Assembly (NCBI RefSeq): GCF_947489565.1
Contig: NZ_CANLEA010000019.1
Span: forward strand, 1 to 64,000
Direction: 5' to 3'
Source: an uncultured Kordia sp.
GTDB lineage: Bacteria; Bacteroidota; Bacteroidia; Flavobacteriales; Flavobacteriaceae
DNA length: 64,000 bases
The notes below the pieces were generated by a model. The model was not told the origin of the DNA and searched no databases. It saw nothing but the letters and a program-made list of their open reading frames with translations. A program made the position numbers and the translations under genes. This document shows, piece by piece, positions 53,581 through 61,974 of the stretch. How positions within the stretch are numbered: position 1 is the first letter of the stretch; each line of letters starts with the position of its first letter.

Positions 53581-55248
53581 ATGATCAACACTATTTCACT
53601 ACAACTCAAATATTTTTTTTCAAAGTTTACATTCCGCCGAAAAAAAGGAATTGAAGAGCGACTCAAAGCTTCTTATGGAAGTATAAAAGATGAGAATTTC
53701 CATTTTTCTAAGATTGAAAAATACTTTCTTCACAAAGATCATTCAAAAGCACATCAGGTCATTTCAGATAAAACCTGTAATGATTTAGATTTTGATGAGT
53801 TATTCATGTTTTTAGATCGAACACATTCTAAAATTGGACAACAATATTTATACAATAAACTTCGAACTATTCATCCAAATTCAGCACAAATGGAATTAGA
53901 TGAAGCGATTATTTCTGAATTATCTGAAAATGAAAAACTAAGAATTGAAGTTCAGAAAAAGTTAGAAAAACTCAATCATAAAGATGCTTATTATGTACGA
54001 GCTTTATTTCAAGAATCACACATTTCACCTCCAAAATGGTTTTCAAGCATCAAAATACTAAGCTTTCTTAGTTTCATAACCATTGTACTTTCTTTTTATA
54101 AGCCTATTTTCTTTGGTGTTTTTTCGGCAATCTTTTGCATCAATTTGATCATTCACTATTGGAATAAAAAGAATTTGGTACAGTATATAAACTCTATTCC
54201 GCAATTAATTCGATTAAATGCAGTTGCGGGACATTTATTTACAAACAAAAATTTGCAAAAGTTACAACCAAAGTTAACAGATGCAATACGAGTAATTCGT
54301 AGTGTAAAGAACAAAATGTCGTTTTTTCAATTGGAAGCCAACTTACAGGGAGAATTTGCCATTTTCGCATGGTTTGTATTTGAAATTTTTAAGATCACAT
54401 TTCTTATAGAGCCGTTACTTTTGTTCGGAGTTTTACGAAAATTAGAAACCAAAAGAAACGAAATAGAATCTGTTTTCACTTTTGTGGGACATGTAGACTT
54501 TTTGATTGCAATTGCTTCTGTGCGAGAAAGCGCAGTAAGGTATTGTATTCCAACAATTACTTCAAAAAGTGAAACTTGCGCAGATGAAATTCACCATCCA
54601 TTAATCCGTAATTGTGTAACCAACAATATTGATTTGCGTGATAAATCGTTATTACTTACAGGTTCTAATATGTCAGGAAAAACCTCATTCATTCGTGCAG
54701 TTGGAATTAACGTGATTACAGGTTTGACTATCAATACGTGCTTTGCGAAACAGATGTCGTTCCCGTGCATGCGGATATTTTCTGCAATTCGTATTAGTGA
54801 TGATTTAATGAATGACAAAAGTTATTATTTTGAAGAAGTCATCACCATCAAAGAAATGATTGCTGAAAGTGAAAAAGATACGATCAATCTGTTTTTATTA
54901 GATGAATTATTTAAAGGAACCAACACTGTAGAACGTATTTCGGCAGGAAAAGCTGTCTTATCCGCTTTAGCTAAAAATAACAATAAAGTATTGGTGTCTA
55001 CGCACGATATTGAATTGACGGACATGCTAGCGGAAAACTATGAATTGTACCACTTTAGTGAAATTGTAGAAGAAAATACGGTAGCTTTTGATTACAAATT
55101 GAAAGAAGGAAAACTCAAAAATAGAAACGCGATCAGAATACTAGAAATGAATCAATATCCTACAGCAATCATTCAAGAAGCTATCGCAATCTCCAAAACA
55201 TTAGATGACACGTATTTAAATCAAAAAAAAGACCAGCAAAACCACTGA
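53581..55248 (+). CDS. MutS-like ATPase with membrane helices (no mismatch domain)
   Basis: 555 residues. The C-terminal third is the MutS family ATPase: Walker A TGSNMSGKTSFIRA (about 361-374), Walker B NLFLLDELFKGTN and the signature VLVSTHDIELTDM. The N-terminal mismatch-recognition and connector domains are missing; instead two hydrophobic helices (FLSFITIVLSFYKPIFFGVF and following, about 160-200) lie beside the lever-like coil. Such proteins are known in Bacteroidota as MutS-related; they are not the housekeeping MutS. Role unknown, perhaps membrane-linked DNA or nucleic-acid transactions. Confidence 0.88.
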   Translation: MINTISLQLKYFFSKFTFRRKKGIEERLKASYGSIKDENFHFSKIEKYFLHKDHSKAHQVISDKTCNDLDFDELFMFLDRTHSKIGQQYLYNKLRTIHPNSAQMELDEAIISELSENEKLRIEVQKKLEKLNHKDAYYVRALFQESHISPPKWFSSIKILSFLSFITIVLSFYKPIFFGVFSAIFCINLIIHYWNKKNLVQYINSIPQLIRLNAVAGHLFTNKNLQKLQPKLTDAIRVIRSVKNKMSFFQLEANLQGEFAIFAWFVFEIFKITFLIEPLLLFGVLRKLETKRNEIESVFTFVGHVDFLIAIASVRESAVRYCIPTITSKSETCADEIHHPLIRNCVTNNIDLRDKSLLLTGSNMSGKTSFIRAVGINVITGLTINTCFAKQMSFPCMRIFSAIRISDDLMNDKSYYFEEVITIKEMIAESEKDTINLFLLDELFKGTNTVERISAGKAVLSALAKNNNKVLVSTHDIELTDMLAENYELYHFSEIVEENTVAFDYKLKEGKLKNRNAIRILEMNQYPTAIIQEAIAISKTLDDTYLNQKKDQQNH

Positions 55249-55255
55249 TCTTTTT
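55226..55255. terminator. Bidirectional terminator overlapping the MutS-like stop codon
   Basis: AAAAAGACCAG ... CTGATCTTTTT stem with T runs both ways; the stop codon of the + gene lies inside the right arm. It serves both convergent genes. Confidence 0.7.
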
Positions 55256-55276
55256 CTATACTAAAATTATCTTTTG

Positions 55277-56566
55277 TTAAAGATTGGGAACAATTACATG
55301 TCCGCCAACCCAACAATTCATTAAAATCTTTTCGCCACCTTTATAGCCTTTTTTGAAAATATCGGTTTTACTTGGCGCAGATTGCATATAGGTTGCCGCC
55401 AAACTACTCGCTTCACCTTTAACAGCGTTATCAACATTTCCCGCTTTGCGAGCAGTTTCGGCAGCTTTCCAATAAATGGCTCTTTTGGAAAAATCATCCG
55501 TTCCGCAAGCATTGGCACTCGAACCGTACAAGCGTGATAAGTTTAAATACGCTCTTCCAGCAGTTGGATCAGCTTTTGCAGCTTTTAAATAATACGAACG
55601 TGCTTTTGATTTCTGATTTTTCTTTTCAGCAGTTTTGCCTAATTTGTTCAACATCGCCGCTTTCTTAGCAGCATCCGTTTCCAATTCAATATATTGTGTC
55701 AAGTACATTTCCGCTTTTTCAGAATTGCCTTTGCGAGAATGAATTTGATACAAATAATATTTTGAATTCGCATTGGGTTCTATAGCGTCAATTGTTTCAA
55801 CCATTTCAACAAACAATGCATCATCTTCACATTTTTTAGCATCTAACTGTCCAGCGGCTTTTCGAAGCCAACCGATATTGGTGGCATTGGTTTCAAACTT
55901 TTTTTCCAACATCGGAATCAAAGTTTCACAAGTCGCCACCTTTTCAACATACACATTCATATTGGTGGTGAGTTTCTCTATAGCTTCTTTATTTTTCGGA
56001 GTTTTTTCTTTTTCAGAAGCTAACTTTTCTTTTACAAGCTCATGCTTTTCCATAAGATTTTCAAGCGAAATCCCGTATGTTCCAGCTTGATACATCTTGT
56101 AATACAACTCAAAGTAATAATACAAATTCACTGGATTCGTAAAATTTGCTTTGTCTTGAGTAAAAGCATCGTCAAACCATTTGTATTGTTCTGCAATTGT
56201 GCCGATGTTGTATTTAATCATCAAAGCGCCAATCTTTGGTAAAAAGACTCCTTTTTTAGTTTTCTCAGGAAAAAATGCCAATCGATCTTTTAGCAACTGA
56301 ATTAACGAGGAAGCTGCTTGTTTTTTGTCGGAGGCTTGTTTCAATTCATAATTGAGTAATTTTTCACCGTATGCATAAATCACATAATTTGTGGTAGCAC
56401 AATCTTTTCGAAGTTTTTCTAATTGTGGTGCGGCTTCTGCGTATCGCTTTGTTTTTACATTCTCTGCAAAAAGCGAAAGTGTTTCGTTACAATTGTGTTG
56501 GGCTTTCATCAAAAAGCTTGTCAACACACATAAAATGGTAACTTTCCATGTGTTTTTTGTGTTCAT
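55277..56566 (-). CDS. Secreted TPR-repeat protein
   Basis: 429 residues from the ATG at 56566 (MNTKNTWKVTILCVLTSFLMKAQ, signal peptide); the longer frame to 56590 adds only MKPIKIEI. Helical repeats of TPR character run through the protein, clearest near the C-terminus (KAARSYYLKAAKADPTAGRAYLNLSRLYG-like). Conserved Cys appear near the N-terminus and in SSANACGTDDF. Probably periplasmic and scaffold-like. No partner in the window. Confidence 0.82.
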   Translation of the reverse strand: MNTKNTWKVTILCVLTSFLMKAQHNCNETLSLFAENVKTKRYAEAAPQLEKLRKDCATTNYVIYAYGEKLLNYELKQASDKKQAASSLIQLLKDRLAFFPEKTKKGVFLPKIGALMIKYNIGTIAEQYKWFDDAFTQDKANFTNPVNLYYYFELYYKMYQAGTYGISLENLMEKHELVKEKLASEKEKTPKNKEAIEKLTTNMNVYVEKVATCETLIPMLEKKFETNATNIGWLRKAAGQLDAKKCEDDALFVEMVETIDAIEPNANSKYYLYQIHSRKGNSEKAEMYLTQYIELETDAAKKAAMLNKLGKTAEKKNQKSKARSYYLKAAKADPTAGRAYLNLSRLYGSSANACGTDDFSKRAIYWKAAETARKAGNVDNAVKGEASSLAATYMQSAPSKTDIFKKGYKGGEKILMNCWVGGHVIVPNL

Positions 56567-56729
56567 AATTTCAATTTTAATCGGTTTCAATAGAAAAGGT
56601 CACAAAATGTATACCGAAACGATCATTGAAAACGAGCAAAAACACATGGATTAGGATTACAGTAAATTCAATATAAATTATTTAGTGTATGCTGAAGAAT
56701 GAAGAAGCGACTGTAGAAGCCGCCAAATT

Positions 56730-56867
56730 TTAATCACATCCACGAACAGTGCGTGCAGTAGTTGTATTCCTAGTTCTTGTACTCCAGCCACCTTTTAGTT
56801 CGCTAGCACTGAAGCTGGAAATTGTTTTTTTAGCAAGTCTTAATGAAGTGAAATTTCTTTTTTTCAT
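56730..56867 (-). CDS. RiPP-type precursor peptide, 45 residues (GG leader)
   Basis: Leader MKKRNFTSLRLAKKTISSF then SASELKGG. The 18-residue core, WSTRTRNTTTARTVRGCD, is Thr/Arg-rich with one cysteine: seven Ser/Thr before a single Cys, unlike any other core here. It lacks a recognisable terminator within 100 bases. Too short for most gene finders. Confidence 0.72.
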   Translation of the reverse strand: MKKRNFTSLRLAKKTISSFSASELKGGWSTRTRNTTTARTVRGCD

Positions 56868-57019
56868 GATTTAAAAATTTGGGTTTATAATACTTGTAAA
56901 GTATAAAAACTAATGATAAATCATGTATAGAAAAACCATCACAGCATTACACGAAAACAATCTTACTTAAAAATGGTCTTAGGAAAGTTGGACATTTTTC
57001 ATTAACTCGATAGAAAACA

Positions 57020-57052
57020 TAAAAAATCCCAGCTTTGATGACTGGGACTTTT
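57020..57052 (-). terminator. Terminator of precursor peptide gene 57071-57346
   Basis: TCCCAG (57027-57032) and CTGGGA (57042-57047) with T runs on the minus strand, 20 bases past the stop. Confidence 0.75.
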
Positions 57053-57070
57053 CGTTTTTAAATTAAATTC

Positions 57071-57346
57071 TTAACACGGACTATCGATACTCTCTGCTAC
57101 TGAAGTACAATCTGCAAATAATGATTGAGGCGCACAGTTAACGGAACCTGTTGTGTTATACTCTAAGGATGTATCATCTTCTGACGGATCACAAGCTGTT
57201 ATAAACTCACTTGGACAACCAATTAAATTGCACCAAGAAATAGAATGCGTAGTTATGACTAACGATGCGTGTGAACCACCAACTATATGAAAGCTGGCAA
57301 TAGATTTTTTGTTGAGGTTTAAACTTTTAAGACTTTTTTTTCTCAT
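57071..57346 (-). CDS. RiPP-type precursor peptide, 91 residues (GG leader)
   Basis: From the ATG at 57346: leader MRKKSLKSLNLNKKSIASF then HIVGG, and a long core of 65 residues with seven cysteines. The upstream in-frame ATG at 57397 would add a hydrophobic stretch and spoil the leader, so it is rejected. The core has no repeat and no match to the other precursors. It is followed by a hairpin terminator. Confidence 0.8.
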   Translation of the reverse strand: MRKKSLKSLNLNKKSIASFHIVGGSHASLVITTHSISWCNLIGCPSEFITACDPSEDDTSLEYNTTGSVNCAPQSLFADCTSVAESIDSPC

Positions 57347-57559
57347 GATATATAATATTGGTTGTAGGAAAAGGTATAACAATAAATTGTAAATCATGTA
57401 CGGTAATTCCGTAATTAACTTTTATACAGTTGATTACGTGAGTGTTTTTTTGAAAAATACTAAGCATGCAAGTGCTTACGATACAAGTCACAAGCAGATA
57501 TTTACTGTGAGAAACACAAAAAAGAACTTTGTCTATTTAGATTTTATTTTTTAAACTGT

Positions 57560-59014
57560 TTATTCATCCACTTTGTAGAATTGGAATCTATTATTTCCCC
57601 AAACTAAGCCAATTTTATCGTTTTCAATTTGAAATGTTCCTTGATCGCCTATAGTCAAATCAATAAATTTTAAATCTCCTAAAGCTGTTAGAACTTTGGT
57701 ATCTCCATTGTTGGGATCGTTCACAAATAGCTTATTATTTTTAATGCTTATTTCAATAAAATAATCACCAATATTGGGAACTTGATAATTTAGCTTGTAT
57801 TTACCTGTGAATTTGCTGAGTTCTTCGTTGCTTAATTCGACGGTTTTAACAGTTCTTGTGTCACTTATTCCCAAGTCATAATGTTTAGAGATTGCTCTTG
57901 AAATTTCGTCAATCAGACTATTTCCATTATCCGCATTTGTCATAATAACCACAGCATATCCACGTTTTGTAAACGAGAGGAATCTATTGGTAAAACCAGC
58001 ATTTTTTCCACCGTGACGAAATATCAAAAAGTCTTCACCTGAATGTAACGAAGGACCTAATCCCCAATCGTTTTTGTGCTTCGTAAGCATTTTAACAACA
58101 GTTTCTTTTTGTAAAACCGCATTTTCTTTGCCTTTTAAAATTTCTTGAATTTCAATACAGTATTTTGCTAAATCGGATGGCGTAGTCCACAAACCTGCAG
58201 CAGCTTTCTCAGGGTAATTGTGCCACAATCCATCTATTATTTTTCCTTGAAAATCATACGCTGCACTTGCATTGGCTTCCCGATTAGCTAACGGTTGTTC
58301 AAACGTACTGTTTTCCATGTTCATAATTTCTAACACATTACTAGCCATATAGGTTTCTAATGACTGCTGCGTAACATCTTCAATCACTTTTTGAGCAATA
58401 GTATAACCTCCGCCAGAATAACGCCATATTGAACCAGGAACAGTGTCTACGAATATTTTAGAAGTATTTCCTTCTCCGTTTAAAACTTGAGTTGTCGTTG
58501 GAAATGTAGCCGATTGTTTATAACCCGGAAATCCGTGAACCGTTACACCAGCAGTATGCGTCAGTAATCTTCTAAGCGTGACTTTTTCGTTTTTTGTAAA
58601 CTCATTATCAGGAATTTTCCAATCTTTCAGATAATTATTTACATCTTCATCAAGATCAAGTATGCCTTTTTCAACTAATTGTAATACAGCTAATGCGGCT
58701 ATAGGTTTACTGATAGAACCTGCTTGAAACATCGTATTTTCGTCAACTTTAGCTCCCGTATTAGAATTTGCAATTCCGTATCCTTTTGCCCATTTTAATT
58801 TTCCATCTTCTACAACAGCGATACTCACTCCAGGAACTTTATAGAAGTTCATTCGATCCACAATATTAAACGTCTTTACAGGATCGCCTTCTACTTGTAT
58901 TCCTAATAACAAACCATTTTCGATCGTTTGAATTTCATTTAAATCTTGCTTTTTATCGGAGGTTTGACTTTGACATGAAATGCATATCAAAAAAATACAT
59001 ATTAATCTTTTCAT
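57560..59014 (-). CDS. Serine hydrolase, beta-lactamase (class C) fold, lipoprotein
   Basis: 484 residues. Lipoprotein signal MKRLICIFLICISCQSQ. Catalytic SxxK in FQAGSISKPIAAL, Tyr motif YSG in RYSGGGYTIAQ, and a later HGG (IFRHGGKNAGF) in place of KTG. A C-terminal beta-barrel-like domain of ~100 residues follows (KFTGKYKLNYQVP). Family members include D-aminopeptidases and esterases; specific substrate unknown. It lies between precursor peptide genes, but nothing in the sequence shows a link. Confidence 0.9.
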   Translation of the reverse strand: MKRLICIFLICISCQSQTSDKKQDLNEIQTIENGLLLGIQVEGDPVKTFNIVDRMNFYKVPGVSIAVVEDGKLKWAKGYGIANSNTGAKVDENTMFQAGSISKPIAALAVLQLVEKGILDLDEDVNNYLKDWKIPDNEFTKNEKVTLRRLLTHTAGVTVHGFPGYKQSATFPTTTQVLNGEGNTSKIFVDTVPGSIWRYSGGGYTIAQKVIEDVTQQSLETYMASNVLEIMNMENSTFEQPLANREANASAAYDFQGKIIDGLWHNYPEKAAAGLWTTPSDLAKYCIEIQEILKGKENAVLQKETVVKMLTKHKNDWGLGPSLHSGEDFLIFRHGGKNAGFTNRFLSFTKRGYAVVIMTNADNGNSLIDEISRAISKHYDLGISDTRTVKTVELSNEELSKFTGKYKLNYQVPNIGDYFIEISIKNNKLFVNDPNNGDTKVLTALGDLKFIDLTIGDQGTFQIENDKIGLVWGNNRFQFYKVDE

Positions 59015-59107
59015 CGGTTTGTTTGATTTTTCTGTTAATGTTGGATAAAGTTAACAAATACAAACCGAATAAAATACGGAATCGTATTATGAAAGCATTA
59101 AAGAAAA

Positions 59108-59140
59108 TAAAAAATCCCAACATGCTTGTTGAGATTACTA
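59108..59140 (-). terminator. Second hairpin downstream of precursor 59224
   Basis: Minus strand TCTCAACA-AGCA-TGTTGGGA followed by a T run. A backup terminator between the peptide gene and the serine hydrolase gene. Confidence 0.5.
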
Positions 59141-59180
59141 TAATCGATCTTTTTTGATGGAGAATTTGCAGTTACTACAT

Positions 59181-59202
59181 AAAAAAGCGAACCAAAGTCC
59201 GC
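59181..59202 (-). terminator. Terminator of precursor peptide gene 59224-59364
   Basis: Minus strand GCGGAC-TTTG-GTTCGC (one G-U pair) then TTTTTT, about 20 bases past the stop. Confidence 0.7.
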
Positions 59203-59223
59203 CTTTATGCTCTGATACGTTTC

Positions 59224-59364
59224 TATTTTTTAGAACCACAAATATGTGGGCAGGATCTTGTAATGTTTTGAATTGTTGTCAAGCCACCTTTTACTTCATT
59301 GGAAGTAATGCTAGCAATTGATTTCTTTTTAAGCTCTAATGATTTAAGATTCGTTGTTTTCATG
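59224..59364 (-). CDS. RiPP-type precursor peptide, 46 residues (GG leader)
   Basis: Leader MKTTNLKSLELKKKSIASI then TSNEVKGG, same pattern with KT in place of KK. The core is 19 residues, LTTIQNITRSCPHICGSKK, with two cysteines spaced C-x3-C and several Thr/Ser upstream. Position is exact to within a base or so. A terminator follows. It lies divergent from the penicillin-acylase-family gene, 160 bases away. Confidence 0.78.
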
Positions 59365-59527
59365 ATTAAGAATTTGGATTAAACTAAGCTTAAATATAAA
59401 AAACAAAATCCTGTTTTATAAACCAAAAAAACTGACATAACTGCCAGATTTTTTAATAAACATTCTTGTTCTTTGAATGCTGCTATAGTTTTGTTATAAA
59501 AGTTGTATTTTTAGTCAAAATGATACT

Positions 59528-61666
59528 ATGAATATTCAAGGCAGCGAACAAATTACCATTACCAGAAACTCACAAGGAATCCCAAAAGTGATTGCTAAAA
59601 ATGAATTAGATATTTATTTCGGAATGGGATATTGTCATGCAATGGATAGAGGATCACAAATGTTGCTAATGCGCATTTTAGGACAAGGAACTGCCTCAGA
59701 ACATTTGGCAAATGAACCTGAAATGCTTGAAATAGATCGTTTTTTTAGACAAATGAATTGGAATGGTCATCTTGAAAGCGAAATAGAAAAATTCACCAAA
59801 GAAGAAATCGAAAAATTAAAGGCCTATTGCGAAGGTGTCAAAGTATCGTTTTCTAAAAAAACTCCTTGGGCATTTAAAAATCTTTTAAAATATAAAAAGT
59901 TTGATTGGGAAATTTCAGATATCCTATTGTTAGGAAGAATGAGCGGATATTTGACTTTAGCACAATCGCAAGGTGAAATAGAACGACTTTTTATAGAAAT
60001 GGTACAAAAGGATACGCCAAGAGAAATGCTTGAAGAACTGTTTCCAGATATTTTAGATACGTATGATGAAGAGATTCTCAAGAAAATAAAATTACAAGGA
60101 AAAATTATTCCAGATGCAGTCAAATGGAATGCTATGATTGCTCCTTTAATGGCATCCAATAATTGGGTCGTGGCAGGTAAAAAAACGCAAAGCGGCATGC
60201 CGATTCTTTCTAATGATCCGCATTTGGAAATAAATCGAATTCCTACGGTATGGTATGAAATGCAATTTGAACTTGACGATAAAGCAGCATATACCGCAAC
60301 AATGCCTGGGATAAGCGCGATGCTTATTGGGAGAACTAAAGACTTGTCTTGGGGAGCAACCTATACTTTTATGGATGCGATGGATTCTTGGATAGAACAG
60401 TGTAAAGATGGAAAATACTTGAAAGATGGTGCATGGCACGATTTTACAGTTCGTAAAGAAATGATACATCGTAAAAAGGATTCAGATATTGAGTTTATAG
60501 TTTATGAAAACGACCACGGATTTTTGGAAGGGAATCCTTTTGAAGAAGGATATTATTTAGCAAATCGTTGGTCAGGGAGTCTAGGAGGTGCAGATTCAAT
60601 AAAAAGCGGTTTAAAGCTATGGAATGCTAAAAGTGTGCAAGAAGGAATGGAAGTTCTTGGAAAACTAGAAATGTCGTTTAATTGGGTACTTGCAGACGTT
60701 CAAGGGAATATTGGATATCAAATGTCAGGCTTATTACCGATACGAAAAAATGGAAATAATGGATTTGTACCGCTAATTGGCTGGGAAAAGGAAAATGATT
60801 GGCAAGGATTTTATCCGCATTCTGATTTACCAAGACGTTATAATCCTAAAGAAGGTTTTATTGCGACAGCGAATGAAAATTTGAGTCAATATGGAAAGGT
60901 GAATCCGCATACCATAACCATGGGAAGCTACAGAGCGGATAGAATATGTAAAATACTAGAAGCAGAAGAGAAAATTACCGTAGATTTTATAAAAGAAATG
61001 CATTATGACACCTATTCATTGCAAGCAGAAAAAATGATGCCTTTTATAAAAACGTTACTCCCGAAAACTGAAAATGGGGACATTCTTCAACATTGGGATT
61101 ATTGCTATGATACAGATTCAAAAGGTGCATATCTATTTGAACAAATTTATAGAACGCTTTACGCAGAAGTATTTGGGAAAGTACTCGGTAAAGATGTGAA
61201 TGACTTTTTACAAAATGAAACAGGCGTTTATATTGATTTTTACGCCAATTTTGATGCTATTTTATTAGCAGATCAATCCAAATGGTTTGGCGATAAAACC
61301 AAAACGGAAATCTATCGAGAAGCAATAGAGAAAGCTTTACAAACCAAAGCAAAACCTTGGGGAGATTTCAATCAATTTTACTTAACAGATATCTTACTAG
61401 GAGAGAAGCTACCTAAGTTTTTAGGGTTTAATAAAGGTCCATATCCTTTACCTGGAGGAAGAGCCACCATTCATCAAGGACAAGTCTATAAAAGTAATGG
61501 AAGACAGACTTCTTTTGCTCCTTCTTTCCGAATGGTTACAGATATGTCAACAGAAACTATTTTCACAAACATAGCTGGTGGAGTATCTGATAAGCGTTTT
61601 TCTAAATATTATACGAGTGATTTTAAAAATTGGCAATCTAAAATTTATAAGAAGATAGATTTATAA
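59528..61666 (+). CDS. Penicillin acylase family N-terminal-nucleophile hydrolase
   Basis: 712 residues. The family frame is clear: an N-terminal alpha part (GMGYCHAMDRGSQM), then nucleophile Ser ~210 in PLMASNNWVVAGKKTQSG (beta-chain N-terminus after self-cleavage), SNDPHLEINRIPTVW, GRTKDLSWGATYTFMD, and a late ATANENLSQYG. Relatives cleave penicillins or N-acyl-homoserine lactones. Here no signal peptide or lipobox is visible (it starts MNIQGSEQITITRNS), so the enzyme appears cytoplasmic, unlike most of the family. Substrate unknown; quorum-signal or peptide deacylation are possibilities only. Confidence 0.9.
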   Translation: MNIQGSEQITITRNSQGIPKVIAKNELDIYFGMGYCHAMDRGSQMLLMRILGQGTASEHLANEPEMLEIDRFFRQMNWNGHLESEIEKFTKEEIEKLKAYCEGVKVSFSKKTPWAFKNLLKYKKFDWEISDILLLGRMSGYLTLAQSQGEIERLFIEMVQKDTPREMLEELFPDILDTYDEEILKKIKLQGKIIPDAVKWNAMIAPLMASNNWVVAGKKTQSGMPILSNDPHLEINRIPTVWYEMQFELDDKAAYTATMPGISAMLIGRTKDLSWGATYTFMDAMDSWIEQCKDGKYLKDGAWHDFTVRKEMIHRKKDSDIEFIVYENDHGFLEGNPFEEGYYLANRWSGSLGGADSIKSGLKLWNAKSVQEGMEVLGKLEMSFNWVLADVQGNIGYQMSGLLPIRKNGNNGFVPLIGWEKENDWQGFYPHSDLPRRYNPKEGFIATANENLSQYGKVNPHTITMGSYRADRICKILEAEEKITVDFIKEMHYDTYSLQAEKMMPFIKTLLPKTENGDILQHWDYCYDTDSKGAYLFEQIYRTLYAEVFGKVLGKDVNDFLQNETGVYIDFYANFDAILLADQSKWFGDKTKTEIYREAIEKALQTKAKPWGDFNQFYLTDILLGEKLPKFLGFNKGPYPLPGGRATIHQGQVYKSNGRQTSFAPSFRMVTDMSTETIFTNIAGGVSDKRFSKYYTSDFKNWQSKIYKKIDL

Positions 61667-61703
61667 TATACTTTGATGGTATTATAAACTTTTATGAAAA
61701 TTG

Positions 61704-61738
61704 AAAAATCCCAACAGCAATGTTGGGATTTAATTTTT
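61704..61738 (+). terminator. Terminator of the penicillin acylase family gene
   Basis: AAATCCCAACA-GCAA-TGTTGGGATTT, an 11-pair stem, followed by T-rich sequence. Confidence 0.85.
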
Positions 61739-61974
61739 AGAAGAATTTCTTAATACTTCAAGTTTCTACAATCGTACTTTTTTGATAGAGGATTTAGCTT
61801 ATTAAAATGAGCTTAAAGTTCTTTTACATTGAACACTTTTCAATCTAACAACAACCAATCTTTCGTTTTCCACTAATTCATTTCATTTTTCCCTCAATTC
61901 ATTGCAATGCTATTTCAAAAACTGCCTCTTCAAGATACTTTTGGTGTGTTATTAATCATGAAATATTACACACT
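61739..61974. other. Intergenic region before the outer-membrane barrel gene
   Basis: About 235 bases past the terminator (308 between the genes), pyrimidine-rich on the plus strand (several CTTTTC and CATTT runs). No leader-type peptide or hairpin of note was seen. Confidence 0.4.

Noticed and set aside
56650-56665. Fourth copy of the MarR-type palindrome (GATTAGGATTACAG)
   Set aside because: Only one half-site is kept, the second half does not fit, and no gene starts downstream in a sensible direction.
57347-57397. Upstream ATG of the precursor gene at 57071
   Set aside because: It would add a hydrophobic stretch ahead of the leader; MRKKSLKSLNLNKKSI at 57346 is the family start.
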